Positions 6,839 through 13,426 of a stretch of 13,426 nt of DNA are shown piece after piece. The stretch comes from Bacteroidales bacterium UBA2030 (GTDB lineage: Bacteria; Bacteroidota; Bacteroidia; Bacteroidales; TTA-H9). The notes below the pieces were generated by a model. That model was not told the origin of the DNA, made no database searches, and saw only the letters and a list, made by a program, of their open reading frames with translations. The position numbers and the translations under genes are program-made. The stretch's first letter is position 1. Each line of letters starts with the position of its first letter. The DNA is taken from assembly GCA_002332755.1 (NCBI GenBank), contig DDBO01000175.1:1-13426 (forward strand). The letters are read 5' to 3'.

Positions 6839-7456
6839 TTATTTAATCTTGCTCAGGCCGCTAAGGGCCGACTCATCATTGGGGCGATTGAGGAGCACCG
6901 TTTGAAATAATGCCCGTGCTTCTCCGTATTGTCCCAGGTTCAGTTTGGTCCAAGCCAGCAAAAGCAAGCTGTCGTAGTCGAAAGGATATAAATTGACTAC
7001 TTTTTCAAGGTAAACGCGGGCTTTATCGTATTTCCCACGGTTATAGTAAATACTTCCCAAACGGTAATTGGTTAAACTATGATTAGGGTCGATTTTGAGG
7101 ATTTCAAGGTAGTAATTAATAATCTGATCCCAGTTTCCTAAAACAGAGAGGGGATAGGCAATTCCGAGCCGGGCTTCGATGGAGAGGGGCATTAGTTTTA
7201 TGGCTTTCTTATAATATGCAACAGCGTGCGTCTGGTCGCCGGCTAAATAGGAAAGCCAGCCCAGCCTTAGATTAAGGTAGTAATTATTTTCTTCATAAAC
7301 CTGAGAAAGAACGGATACTGCATTTTTGTAATCTGCTGCAGACTCCAGTTTATAGCTTTGGCTAAAGGCTTCTTGCAGACGGCTTTGTTGGCCTGTCACT
7401 TCCACAAACAGTGTCAGAGAAACCAAGATTAGAAACCATTTTTTTACCATTTCCAA
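6839..7456 (-). CDS. Secreted tetratricopeptide-repeat protein
   Basis: This 205-residue protein has a Sec signal peptide (about 1-22: KKWFLILVSLTLFVEVTG, then QQ) followed by four to five TPR units covering about 28-205. The helix-turn-helix repeats show the usual W/L-G-Y-A-P spacing, as in GWLSYLAG...AVAYYKKAIKLMP, YRLGSIYYNRGKYDKARVYLEK and AWTKLNLGQYGEARALFQ. It is predicted to act in the periplasm as a binding scaffold, with no catalytic motif. Its first repeats resemble the TPR region of the gene just upstream (shared YY-x-LN-x-R-x-G pattern). It overlaps that gene by 13 bases from ATG 7456, or 7 from the in-frame ATG at 7450, implying coupled translation. Its partner is probably encoded in the same operon; this is inference. 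Confidence 0.85.
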   Translation of the reverse strand: MEMVKKWFLILVSLTLFVEVTGQQSRLQEAFSQSYKLESAADYKNAVSVLSQVYEENNYYLNLRLGWLSYLAGDQTHAVAYYKKAIKLMPLSIEARLGIAYPLSVLGNWDQIINYYLEILKIDPNHSLTNYRLGSIYYNRGKYDKARVYLEKVVNLYPFDYDSLLLLAWTKLNLGQYGEARALFQTVLLNRPNDESALSGLSKIK

Positions 7457-8805
7457 TAAATTGAGAGTGAAAGGCTATTCTTATGATAAGCAAAATCCTG
7501 AAACATTGTATCGGTAAAGGTAGAGTAGTAAATCCTTTGTCCTTTACATTTCAAGTTGGTCCATTGCACAGAAGCTGAAATCGATTGGTTTAAATTAAAT
7601 AAAATGCTTAGTGAGGTTGTACGGGAGATTTTAAAGTCAGCGTTATAAGTTATCCAACCGTCAGCAAAGGATTTGTGTTCAATGTTTCCCAAAGTAAATG
7701 CGCCTGTTAACCACAGGTTCTTCAAAAGATTCAGACTCAAGCTCTGATTTACAGCTATTCCGGCATTGTTGTTATGGAAAGTGGCATAAAGTCCTGCTCC
7801 ATAAATCAAGCGGCTATCGGAAAAGGGATAATAATAGAGATTTATTCCAGCCTGGGTGAAGGAACTATCATATTCTGAATGCCAAGATGCATCCGTGCTG
7901 ATTACTAAATCCCCAAAATAGTGGGTAAGTTTAAGCCCACCGGCATAATCGGTAATTTTTCTTTTATTTGTGGCAAGACTGAACGAGTTGTGAGCGGGAT
8001 TGTAACTTACAGTACTGAATTCGTAATTCATGCCCGAGAGACGAAGGTGACTTTGGACAGTCCAACAAAGGCGAGGAACCCAGGTCATGGTCAGGTGTAA
8101 ATTCGTTTCATGATAATTATTATCGGCAGAAAAAAGCAGAGTATCCGCTTTGGCAGCTCTAAATGGATTATGCGTTTTTAAATAAGAAAAACCCGGGGTA
8201 ATAATAAGCTTTGGAGAGAGGGCCAGGGAACCGTAGCCGTAGAAATATGGACCACTCCCCGGTAGAGCGGCTTCGCCATATATATTTTTCTCTTTGTCAA
8301 TTTCGGAAGGATTCAAGACGGAGGAAGCAGTAGATTGGAGAAACCCTCCTCCCGCCCCGCTTTGGGGATAGGGGCTCAGGGGATACAGTCTTTCGGGATT
8401 AGATTGAATTATACTTCCTATGGCGGCTGATGTTTGCTCGCTAAATCCAAGGGACATGGAAGAGTAGGCATAAAATTCGAGCGAAAAGGGATCTGCATCA
8501 TTATTTATAAGCGCTTTTTTAAAATACCGCAGAGCTCGCCCATATTTTCCCTTGGCATACCAGGCATAGCCCATTCTTGCATTTAGCCAGTAATAATCGA
8601 GTCCCGAAGCTTTACCCACTCTTATTAAAGAATCCCACTCTCCAGTCAGATAGTACTTCAAGGTGAGGCTGTCAGTAGTACGATAATCGAGCTTTTCTTG
8701 CTGTGCTTTAAGTGTAAGAGCGTAAAGCAGAAAAAAGCAGAGGACAAGCCACTTCCCGGGAAATCTAAACGCGGGTATTACCCATTTAGGTACATCAGGC
8801 TTCAT
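7444..8805 (-). CDS. TPR-containing outer-membrane beta-barrel protein
   Basis: This is a 453-residue two-part protein that I do not recognise as a named family. Residues 1-35 form a signal peptide with a long basic N-region (GKWLVLCFFLLYALTLKA, then QQ). Residues about 38-135 contain TPR-like helices (ARMGYAWYAKGKYGRALRYFKKAL). A glycine/serine/proline-rich linker (about 140-172) follows. From about 174 to the end the sequence alternates polar and hydrophobic/aromatic residues in short strands and ends YWKW; the terminal aromatic is characteristic of outer-membrane barrels. Strand spacing suggests roughly 12-16 strands, but this is a reading by eye. It would place a periplasmic TPR arm on an outer-membrane barrel. 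It overlaps the upstream fusion gene by 11 bases and the downstream TPR gene by 13. Confidence 0.8.
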   Translation of the reverse strand: MKPDVPKWVIPAFRFPGKWLVLCFFLLYALTLKAQQEKLDYRTTDSLTLKYYLTGEWDSLIRVGKASGLDYYWLNARMGYAWYAKGKYGRALRYFKKALINNDADPFSLEFYAYSSMSLGFSEQTSAAIGSIIQSNPERLYPLSPYPQSGAGGGFLQSTASSVLNPSEIDKEKNIYGEAALPGSGPYFYGYGSLALSPKLIITPGFSYLKTHNPFRAAKADTLLFSADNNYHETNLHLTMTWVPRLCWTVQSHLRLSGMNYEFSTVSYNPAHNSFSLATNKRKITDYAGGLKLTHYFGDLVISTDASWHSEYDSSFTQAGINLYYYPFSDSRLIYGAGLYATFHNNNAGIAVNQSLSLNLLKNLWLTGAFTLGNIEHKSFADGWITYNADFKISRTTSLSILFNLNQSISASVQWTNLKCKGQRIYYSTFTDTMFQDFAYHKNSLSLSIYWKW

Positions 8806-11020
8806 CGGAGGGTGAGAAATTTATAATTTTAACACCGTTACCGCTTTCAACCCTTACTTCAGCCAGGCCATCGTGTTTTAGGTAAGAGTAAAATTTGTAT
8901 TTTTTTATAAGTTTACCTACAAGTTTAACCAAAGCCTCTGACTCCAGAATTGCCTCTGGGCGGGTAAAATGGGAAGTGAGCTTTTGATGATATTGCTTGT
9001 AATCAGCGTTTATAAAAGAAAAGAATGGCGCGATGAAGTCATTTAAGAAGAACATAAAATTCCTTTTCATCATGTGTAACGGAAATTTGTCGTGGAGCGA
9101 AAGACCCGGAATAACCACAGGGATAATTCGATAGTGGGCCAGGGCAAAATAATATAAAGGGGTGTCTGTTTTTCCCTGGTACCACAGAAAATAAAATACC
9201 TGACCGATATAAGTAAAACCTGCCTTCGAACCCGATGAGGGTTCCGAGATCCAGGTTTGGTTATACATGTCGTTTTCTATTATCCAATAATCCTTATAAT
9301 CGGGCTGATTGGGGGCTGAGAACAAAAAGTTTACTTTTTGACCGCTGGTATAATGGAATGCAGATGTGATGAAGGATTGGGGCTGAATACTTTCGACTAT
9401 TTCACCATGATTGGGAATTCCATGGGGGATGTATTCGGGTGTGTTGGCCCCCCATTTCAAGTAACCGGATAGAGGATGCAGAAGGGTGGTGCTACCAATG
9501 TAGGGATATGCCTGTATCTGGAAATGCAAGTGAGGATAAGGTGAATTGCCTGAATTTCCAACCAGCCCTATGGGGTCGCCTTGTTTTATCCAACTCCCTT
9601 TTTGTACCTTTATTGTTCCCTTTTTAAGATGAGAGAGTTTTGAATAAATCCCTTCGGCGTGTTTGATGATTACGGTATTACCCCAATTGTTTTGCTGATT
9701 TTTGTTGCCAATGGCATTATCATCAATACCATCGGCTACCTCAACAACATACCCATCAGCAGGCGCTAGTGCAGGTTTTCCGTAACAGTAATAATCTTCG
9801 CAGGTAAGACCCTTGTTGGTATACGTTTTACCTTCATCATCCGTTATTTCAAAGTCCCAGGCATGACGCCAGGCATCTTTGTGTGTAATTGAACCATCAT
9901 GAGCCTGTGTTACCGTCCATTTACCCCTGAATGGCAGACTGATGTAAATGCCTGTGGGATGCCCAAACCTATAAGTATAATTAAGCCTTGAATAAAGGTT
10001 TTTCTCCGGAGAAAACAATTGTATGTTGACCAAGGCCGGTTTATCGTGGTTTCTTTCTCTGAGTTTAAGAACATAGACGAAAAGGAGCACCACCATATTA
10101 AAAGGCAAAGAATAAACCGGTAATTGCCATTGATTGAGCATGCTTAAGGCAGCTGTGGTAAAAATGCTGGTAAGGGTGCTGAGTAAAATTACCCATAGGT
10201 AAGACCATGGCGAAGCTACCGTAAAAAAACCACCGGCAGCAATAGCTGTAAGAATAAAATTAAAGCCAATATAACCTAAGGACAGGTCGGCCATGTTGCC
10301 TCCCAATAATTTGTAGTAGAGCCATGCCGATGCAAAACCAAGTATGGACAGAGAAAAGGCAATTCTTGAGTAGTAGAGAAGGCCAACAACAATCAAAAGT
10401 CCGGCGAAGAGGTAATTCTGAAAAAATATGGCACCAATGGCACGAAAATATAGTATTATGGGTTCGGGAAGCTCGAGATTGAAAAACCAATTGTAAGATT
10501 CAACCAAAGGCGCTCCGCCCAGGGCATATAGTTTATTCATGAGAAAAGTGCTGCCGGGGGTTAGGTCAAGGCCGCTGAGATGGCGGGTAGCCAGTATTAG
10601 TGTCCATGTAGAAAACAGAAAAGGGAGGCTGAGGAAAGAAAGACCATACTTGTAGAAAATGCCCTCGATAGCCAGGGTTATCATAAAACAAAGAAGGGTG
10701 CCAAAGGAGACGATGATAAAAAGTCCGGTGGAGGGTTCGTAGGCACTGCCCAAGGCCATACCTGTGAGAAGACTGTTGAAACCGTAAAGCCCTGAAGCGA
10801 TTTTTTGCTTATTGAAGCCACCAAACCATGCAATGAGGTGAGTAAGCACTACTGACCCCATACCGCAAATGCCTGCCAAGGGGTTAAAAAAGCTAACTAT
10901 GGCAATAATGATGGCAAGGACAAGATTATCAGAAAAGAAAACCTGTGCATAGCTTTTTAGCAGGCCTTGCCCCTGCATCTTCAGGAAAGTATAAATCTTG
11001 CTGCCTGAGGCAAATTTCAT
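8795..11020 (-). CDS. Urea-transporter-like membrane domain fused to M23 (LytM) peptidase domain
   Basis: This 741-residue protein has three parts. Residues about 28-320 form some ten membrane segments with the two-fold repeat of the urea transporter (UT) family: GLYGFNSLLTGMALG (77-91) and IGFNFILTAIAAGG (251-264), plus pore signatures LSFLSLPF (127-134) and LPVYSLPF (300-307), matching LPxxTxPF. Residues about 350-520 form an M23/LytM metallopeptidase: SITHKDAWRHAWDFE (377-391) with D389, ALAPADGYVVEV (417-428), LSHL with H464, and PHLHF with H497/H499. Residues about 540-741 are unassigned. UT proteins passively conduct urea or related amides; M23 enzymes cut peptidoglycan cross-links. The peptidase should face the periplasm. 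It overlaps the flippase by 4 bases. Both family calls are strong; the joint role is unknown. Confidence 0.88.
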   Translation of the reverse strand: MKFASGSKIYTFLKMQGQGLLKSYAQVFFSDNLVLAIIIAIVSFFNPLAGICGMGSVVLTHLIAWFGGFNKQKIASGLYGFNSLLTGMALGSAYEPSTGLFIIVSFGTLLCFMITLAIEGIFYKYGLSFLSLPFLFSTWTLILATRHLSGLDLTPGSTFLMNKLYALGGAPLVESYNWFFNLELPEPIILYFRAIGAIFFQNYLFAGLLIVVGLLYYSRIAFSLSILGFASAWLYYKLLGGNMADLSLGYIGFNFILTAIAAGGFFTVASPWSYLWVILLSTLTSIFTTAALSMLNQWQLPVYSLPFNMVVLLFVYVLKLRERNHDKPALVNIQLFSPEKNLYSRLNYTYRFGHPTGIYISLPFRGKWTVTQAHDGSITHKDAWRHAWDFEITDDEGKTYTNKGLTCEDYYCYGKPALAPADGYVVEVADGIDDNAIGNKNQQNNWGNTVIIKHAEGIYSKLSHLKKGTIKVQKGSWIKQGDPIGLVGNSGNSPYPHLHFQIQAYPYIGSTTLLHPLSGYLKWGANTPEYIPHGIPNHGEIVESIQPQSFITSAFHYTSGQKVNFLFSAPNQPDYKDYWIIENDMYNQTWISEPSSGSKAGFTYIGQVFYFLWYQGKTDTPLYYFALAHYRIIPVVIPGLSLHDKFPLHMMKRNFMFFLNDFIAPFFSFINADYKQYHQKLTSHFTRPEAILESEALVKLVGKLIKKYKFYSYLKHDGLAEVRVESGNGVKIINFSPSDEA

Positions 11021-12498
11021 GTGTTTGTCAGTTTTTTTCTTACAAAGTTCATTAATTCCGGTTCTTTATACAGTATAAATAATGCAAAACCAATAAATAA
11101 CAAGGTATTTATGGAAAGTCTCAACAGAAGGGTGGACGGAGTGAGATAAGTGCCTGCCAGCCATAATACAATAGAAATCAACAGATAAAGAAAAAACTTG
11201 TTGAGGCGGTAAGGGATTGGGTAATATTTCTGTCCATATGCCCACGAAAGAACCATCATGATAAGATAGCATGAGAAATTTGCCCATGCCGATCCCATAT
11301 ATCCAAGACGGGGAATCAGCAGAAAATTGAGGCTCAGTACTACTACCGTACCAATGATGCTGAACCAGGCTCCATAGCGGGTCATTTCGGTTATTTTATA
11401 CCATACAGAAAGATTATAGAAAATACCCAGAAAGATATGTCCAAGCAGTAGTAATGGTACAATCACCAGTCCTGCATAGTATTTTTCACCCACAAAATAT
11501 TTGAAAACATCCATAAAGAGCATTATCCCTGTAAACATCAAGAAGCAAACAATGATGAAATAATTCATTACCATTGCATATGTTTCAGGTGCATTTTTCT
11601 CTTTGGCCTCTTTGAAAAAGAAGGGCTCAGCAGCATAGCGGAAGGCCTGTATAAAAATTACGATAAAAACACTGATTTTAAAACACATTCCGTAAATTCC
11701 CAAATCGTGCATGGCCGTGTCGGGAGGAAGTAAATATTTGAGAAGGATTCGGTCGATGGTTTCGTTTACAACACCGGCTAAGCCAAATATAACCAGGGGC
11801 CAGGCATACCGAAACATTTTCTTCCATAATCTTATATTCAGCCGAGGCCGTGCTCCAGCAATGGTTGGCATCAGTAATACGACGGTGGCAGCACTGGCGA
11901 GCAAATTAGAAATAAAAATAGCGCTGACTTCGGGTTTGATACCAGTTATATTTCCCAGCCATTCAATCTGATAGGTTGAGTATAACCAGGGCAGTAAAAG
12001 GATTAAAACCAGGTTTGAAACAACATTAACGCCGATATTTGCCAGACGAATAAGTGCAAAGGTCCATGCTTTTTGTTGTGCCCTAAGCCTGGCAAATGGA
12101 ATAGCACATATAGCATCCAGTCCCAATATCATCAGGAAATATACTATATATTCTGTTTTTCCATCGTAGCCCAAAACATGAGCGATGGCATTTCTCGATA
12201 AAAGGGTTATCAGAAGGAACAGCGTAGTGGAAATGATTATCGAGTAAAGGGCTGTACTATAAACTTCATTGGGCTTATCAGATTTTTCAGAGTATCGGAA
12301 AAAGGCCGTTTCCATGCCATAGGTAAGTATTATGGCAAGCATGGCCATGTATGCATACAGCTCAACATAAACAGCGGCTTCATGGGGAAGGAAAACGCGC
12401 GTATAAAGAGGTACCAACAGGTAATTGATAATTCTCCCCAATATGCTGCTTATTCCATATACAGCGGTTTGATTTGCTAATTGCTTAATTTTATTCAT
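11017..12498 (-). CDS. Oligosaccharide flippase / polysaccharide biosynthesis protein (MOP superfamily)
   Basis: This 493-residue polytopic inner-membrane protein has about 14 hydrophobic segments across its length. It belongs to the MOP superfamily branch that includes Wzx/RfbX and MurJ-like flippases, which move lipid-linked sugars to the periplasmic face. The opening (NQTAVYGISSILGRIINYLLVPLYTR) and the segment GMETAFFRYSE (61-71) are typical of the Bacteroidota group annotated as polysaccharide biosynthesis protein. No glycosyltransferase, Wzy or other capsule gene is in view, so it is not in an obvious O-antigen locus. Its ATG overlaps the aminotransferase stop by 8 bases and its stop overlaps the UT-M23 start by 4. 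Whether it carries O-antigen, lipid II or another glycan cannot be decided here. Confidence 0.88.
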   Translation of the reverse strand: MNKIKQLANQTAVYGISSILGRIINYLLVPLYTRVFLPHEAAVYVELYAYMAMLAIILTYGMETAFFRYSEKSDKPNEVYSTALYSIIISTTLFLLITLLSRNAIAHVLGYDGKTEYIVYFLMILGLDAICAIPFARLRAQQKAWTFALIRLANIGVNVVSNLVLILLLPWLYSTYQIEWLGNITGIKPEVSAIFISNLLASAATVVLLMPTIAGARPRLNIRLWKKMFRYAWPLVIFGLAGVVNETIDRILLKYLLPPDTAMHDLGIYGMCFKISVFIVIFIQAFRYAAEPFFFKEAKEKNAPETYAMVMNYFIIVCFLMFTGIMLFMDVFKYFVGEKYYAGLVIVPLLLLGHIFLGIFYNLSVWYKITEMTRYGAWFSIIGTVVVLSLNFLLIPRLGYMGSAWANFSCYLIMMVLSWAYGQKYYPIPYRLNKFFLYLLISIVLWLAGTYLTPSTLLLRLSINTLLFIGFALFILYKEPELMNFVRKKLTNT

Positions 12499-13426
12499 CG
12501 TGTTTTTTTCTGGTAAATTCGCAGATACGCATTACCCCCTCTTTAATTTCGTTTGGGGTTCTGGCCAGATTAATTCTGATGAAGCGATGGGCTTGTTTAC
12601 TGAAATGAATTCCCGGAACCACAGCCACACCGGTTTTGTCATATAATTCGAGTGCAAACCGAAGGCTGTCGTTAATTCCCTCAGGTAATTGTGACCAAAT
12701 GAAATAGCCTCCTTGTGCCGGCTTTATTGTAAAGCCTGCGTCTTTCAGTAAGGTGGTCGCAAGTGAATAATTTTGGGAAAGTTGCTTTTTTATACGTGCA
12801 ATATAACGATTGGCAGCCCCAGGATGATTGGTTATATACCGTTGTAGTGCTTCTTGCAATAAAGAAGGTGCACACAGGCCAGTATAATCGTGGGTGTTTT
12901 TAACTCCTTGAAAATGTTTGGTATGCATACCCAATGCACCGAGGCGCCAGCCGGTAATGCTGAAGAGTTTTGAAAACGATTCCACTATAAATACTCCGCT
13001 ATGTGCTTCTTCGAAGGGTATGTCTTGTTGCTTGTGGAAGTAGAGTTGGTCGTAAACGAGGTCGGCAATGAGAAAAATACCGTATTTAGCAGTAAGCTTG
13101 AAAATATTGCTCCATTCTTCCCTGCTGAGTGTTTGGCCCCTGGGGTTCCCTGGCGAGGCTATGAAAATGACTCGGATTTGGTTTTTTAGGATGCAATTTT
13201 CCAGTTTTTCAAAATCGATAGAATCTGAATCTTGAAAAGGTAATAATGTAAGCTTTTGCCTAAAGATACGTGGCAGATGAATAAAACTCTCGTAGGCAGG
13301 ATCGAAGGAGAAAGAGGGAAGCACCCCTTCGGCGAGAGACCATAGATAATTGTAACATAGGGATATAGCTTCGGTCGCTCCCTGTGTAATGATGAATTGA
13401 TATTCTTTAATTCCTTTCGAGCGATA
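12491..13426 (-). CDS. Class I/II pyridoxal-phosphate aminotransferase, 5' partial
   Basis: The frame stays open to the window edge, with 311 residues visible; roughly the first 80-90 of a normal 390-400 are missing. The GTG at 13324 is internal, because the 34 residues before it (including ITQGATEAISL) are the conserved cofactor-phosphate-binding region. Fold-type I landmarks follow in order: SPGNPRG (visible 91-97, Asn contacting PLP), ADLVYDQLYF with Asp122 and Tyr125, ESFSKLFSITGWRLG with the Schiff-base Lys at 153 and an Arg at 161, and the substrate-carboxylate Arg near the end (FIRINLAR). It transfers an amino group between an amino acid and a 2-oxo acid; the substrate is not evident. 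The SPGNPRG replaces the commoner SPNNPTG. It overlaps the flippase by 8 bases and is the first operon gene in view. Confidence 0.9.
   Translation of the reverse strand, partial: YRSKGIKEYQFIITQGATEAISLCYNYLWSLAEGVLPSFSFDPAYESFIHLPRIFRQKLTLLPFQDSDSIDFEKLENCILKNQIRVIFIASPGNPRGQTLSREEWSNIFKLTAKYGIFLIADLVYDQLYFHKQQDIPFEEAHSGVFIVESFSKLFSITGWRLGALGMHTKHFQGVKNTHDYTGLCAPSLLQEALQRYITNHPGAANRYIARIKKQLSQNYSLATTLLKDAGFTIKPAQGGYFIWSQLPEGINDSLRFALELYDKTGVAVVPGIHFSKQAHRFIRINLARTPNEIKEGVMRICEFTRKKHDE

Noticed and set aside
6828..6865. GCGGC/GCCGC inverted repeat around the TPR stop codon as a terminator before ispG
   Set aside because: The stem is interrupted by a bulge, has an 18-base loop and is followed on the transcribed strand by A-rich sequence rather than a T-tract.
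1..13426. Mobile element, CRISPR array, prophage or defence system
   Set aside because: I saw no transposase, integrase, repeat-spacer pattern, terminal inverted repeats or known defence domains; all real genes are accounted for by metabolic, ribosomal or envelope families.

Overview
The window looks like chromosome from a member of the Bacteroidota, probably Bacteroidales/Marinilabiliales-like. Three lines of sequence evidence point there. The recognisable promoter -7 elements are of the TAnnTTTG type (for example TAACTTTG at 3443-3450), and Shine-Dalgarno sequences are mostly absent. The IspG is the long form with a large insertion. The M48 lipoprotein carries a Bacteroidota-style K-D-D motif just after the lipobox cysteine. 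No RNA gene, CRISPR array, insertion sequence or prophage gene is visible, coding density is high, and no gap reaches 300 bases.

Left part, plus strand (1-4267). A 5'-truncated FAD oxidoreductase with the tail of a BFD-like [2Fe-2S] domain ends at a strong terminator. Next comes the conserved block DUF177 (YceD-like) - rpmF - fabH (ribosomal protein L32 and the fatty-acid-initiating ketoacyl-ACP synthase III). A strong hairpin with a T-tract separates rpmF from fabH. An M48 metallopeptidase lipoprotein with its own promoter follows.

Right part, minus strand (13426 down to 4272). Transcription runs leftward and meets the M48 gene tail-to-tail with 4 bases between stops. In transcription order the genes are: class I aminotransferase (5' end outside the window), MATE/Wzx-like flippase, urea-transporter/M23-peptidase fusion, TPR-plus-beta-barrel outer-membrane protein, secreted TPR protein, ispG, and a PHP-type histidinol-phosphatase-like gene. 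The first five overlap one another by 4-13 bases and look like one translationally coupled operon. ispG starts 46 bases further on behind a possible promoter element of its own, and the PHP gene follows ispG by 10 bases.

The most interesting object is the 741-residue fusion at 8795-11020. Its membrane half carries both halves of the urea-channel fold (two GFN-type repeats and two LPxxTxPF-like signatures). It is joined to an apparently intact LytM/M23 peptidase domain and about 200 unassigned residues. It lies in an overlapping operon with a flippase, a predicted outer-membrane barrel with an N-terminal TPR domain, and a secreted TPR protein whose repeats resemble that TPR domain. This reads as a candidate inner-membrane-to-outer-membrane envelope module, perhaps linked to peptidoglycan or glycan handling. 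That function is inference; only the architecture is visible in the sequence.
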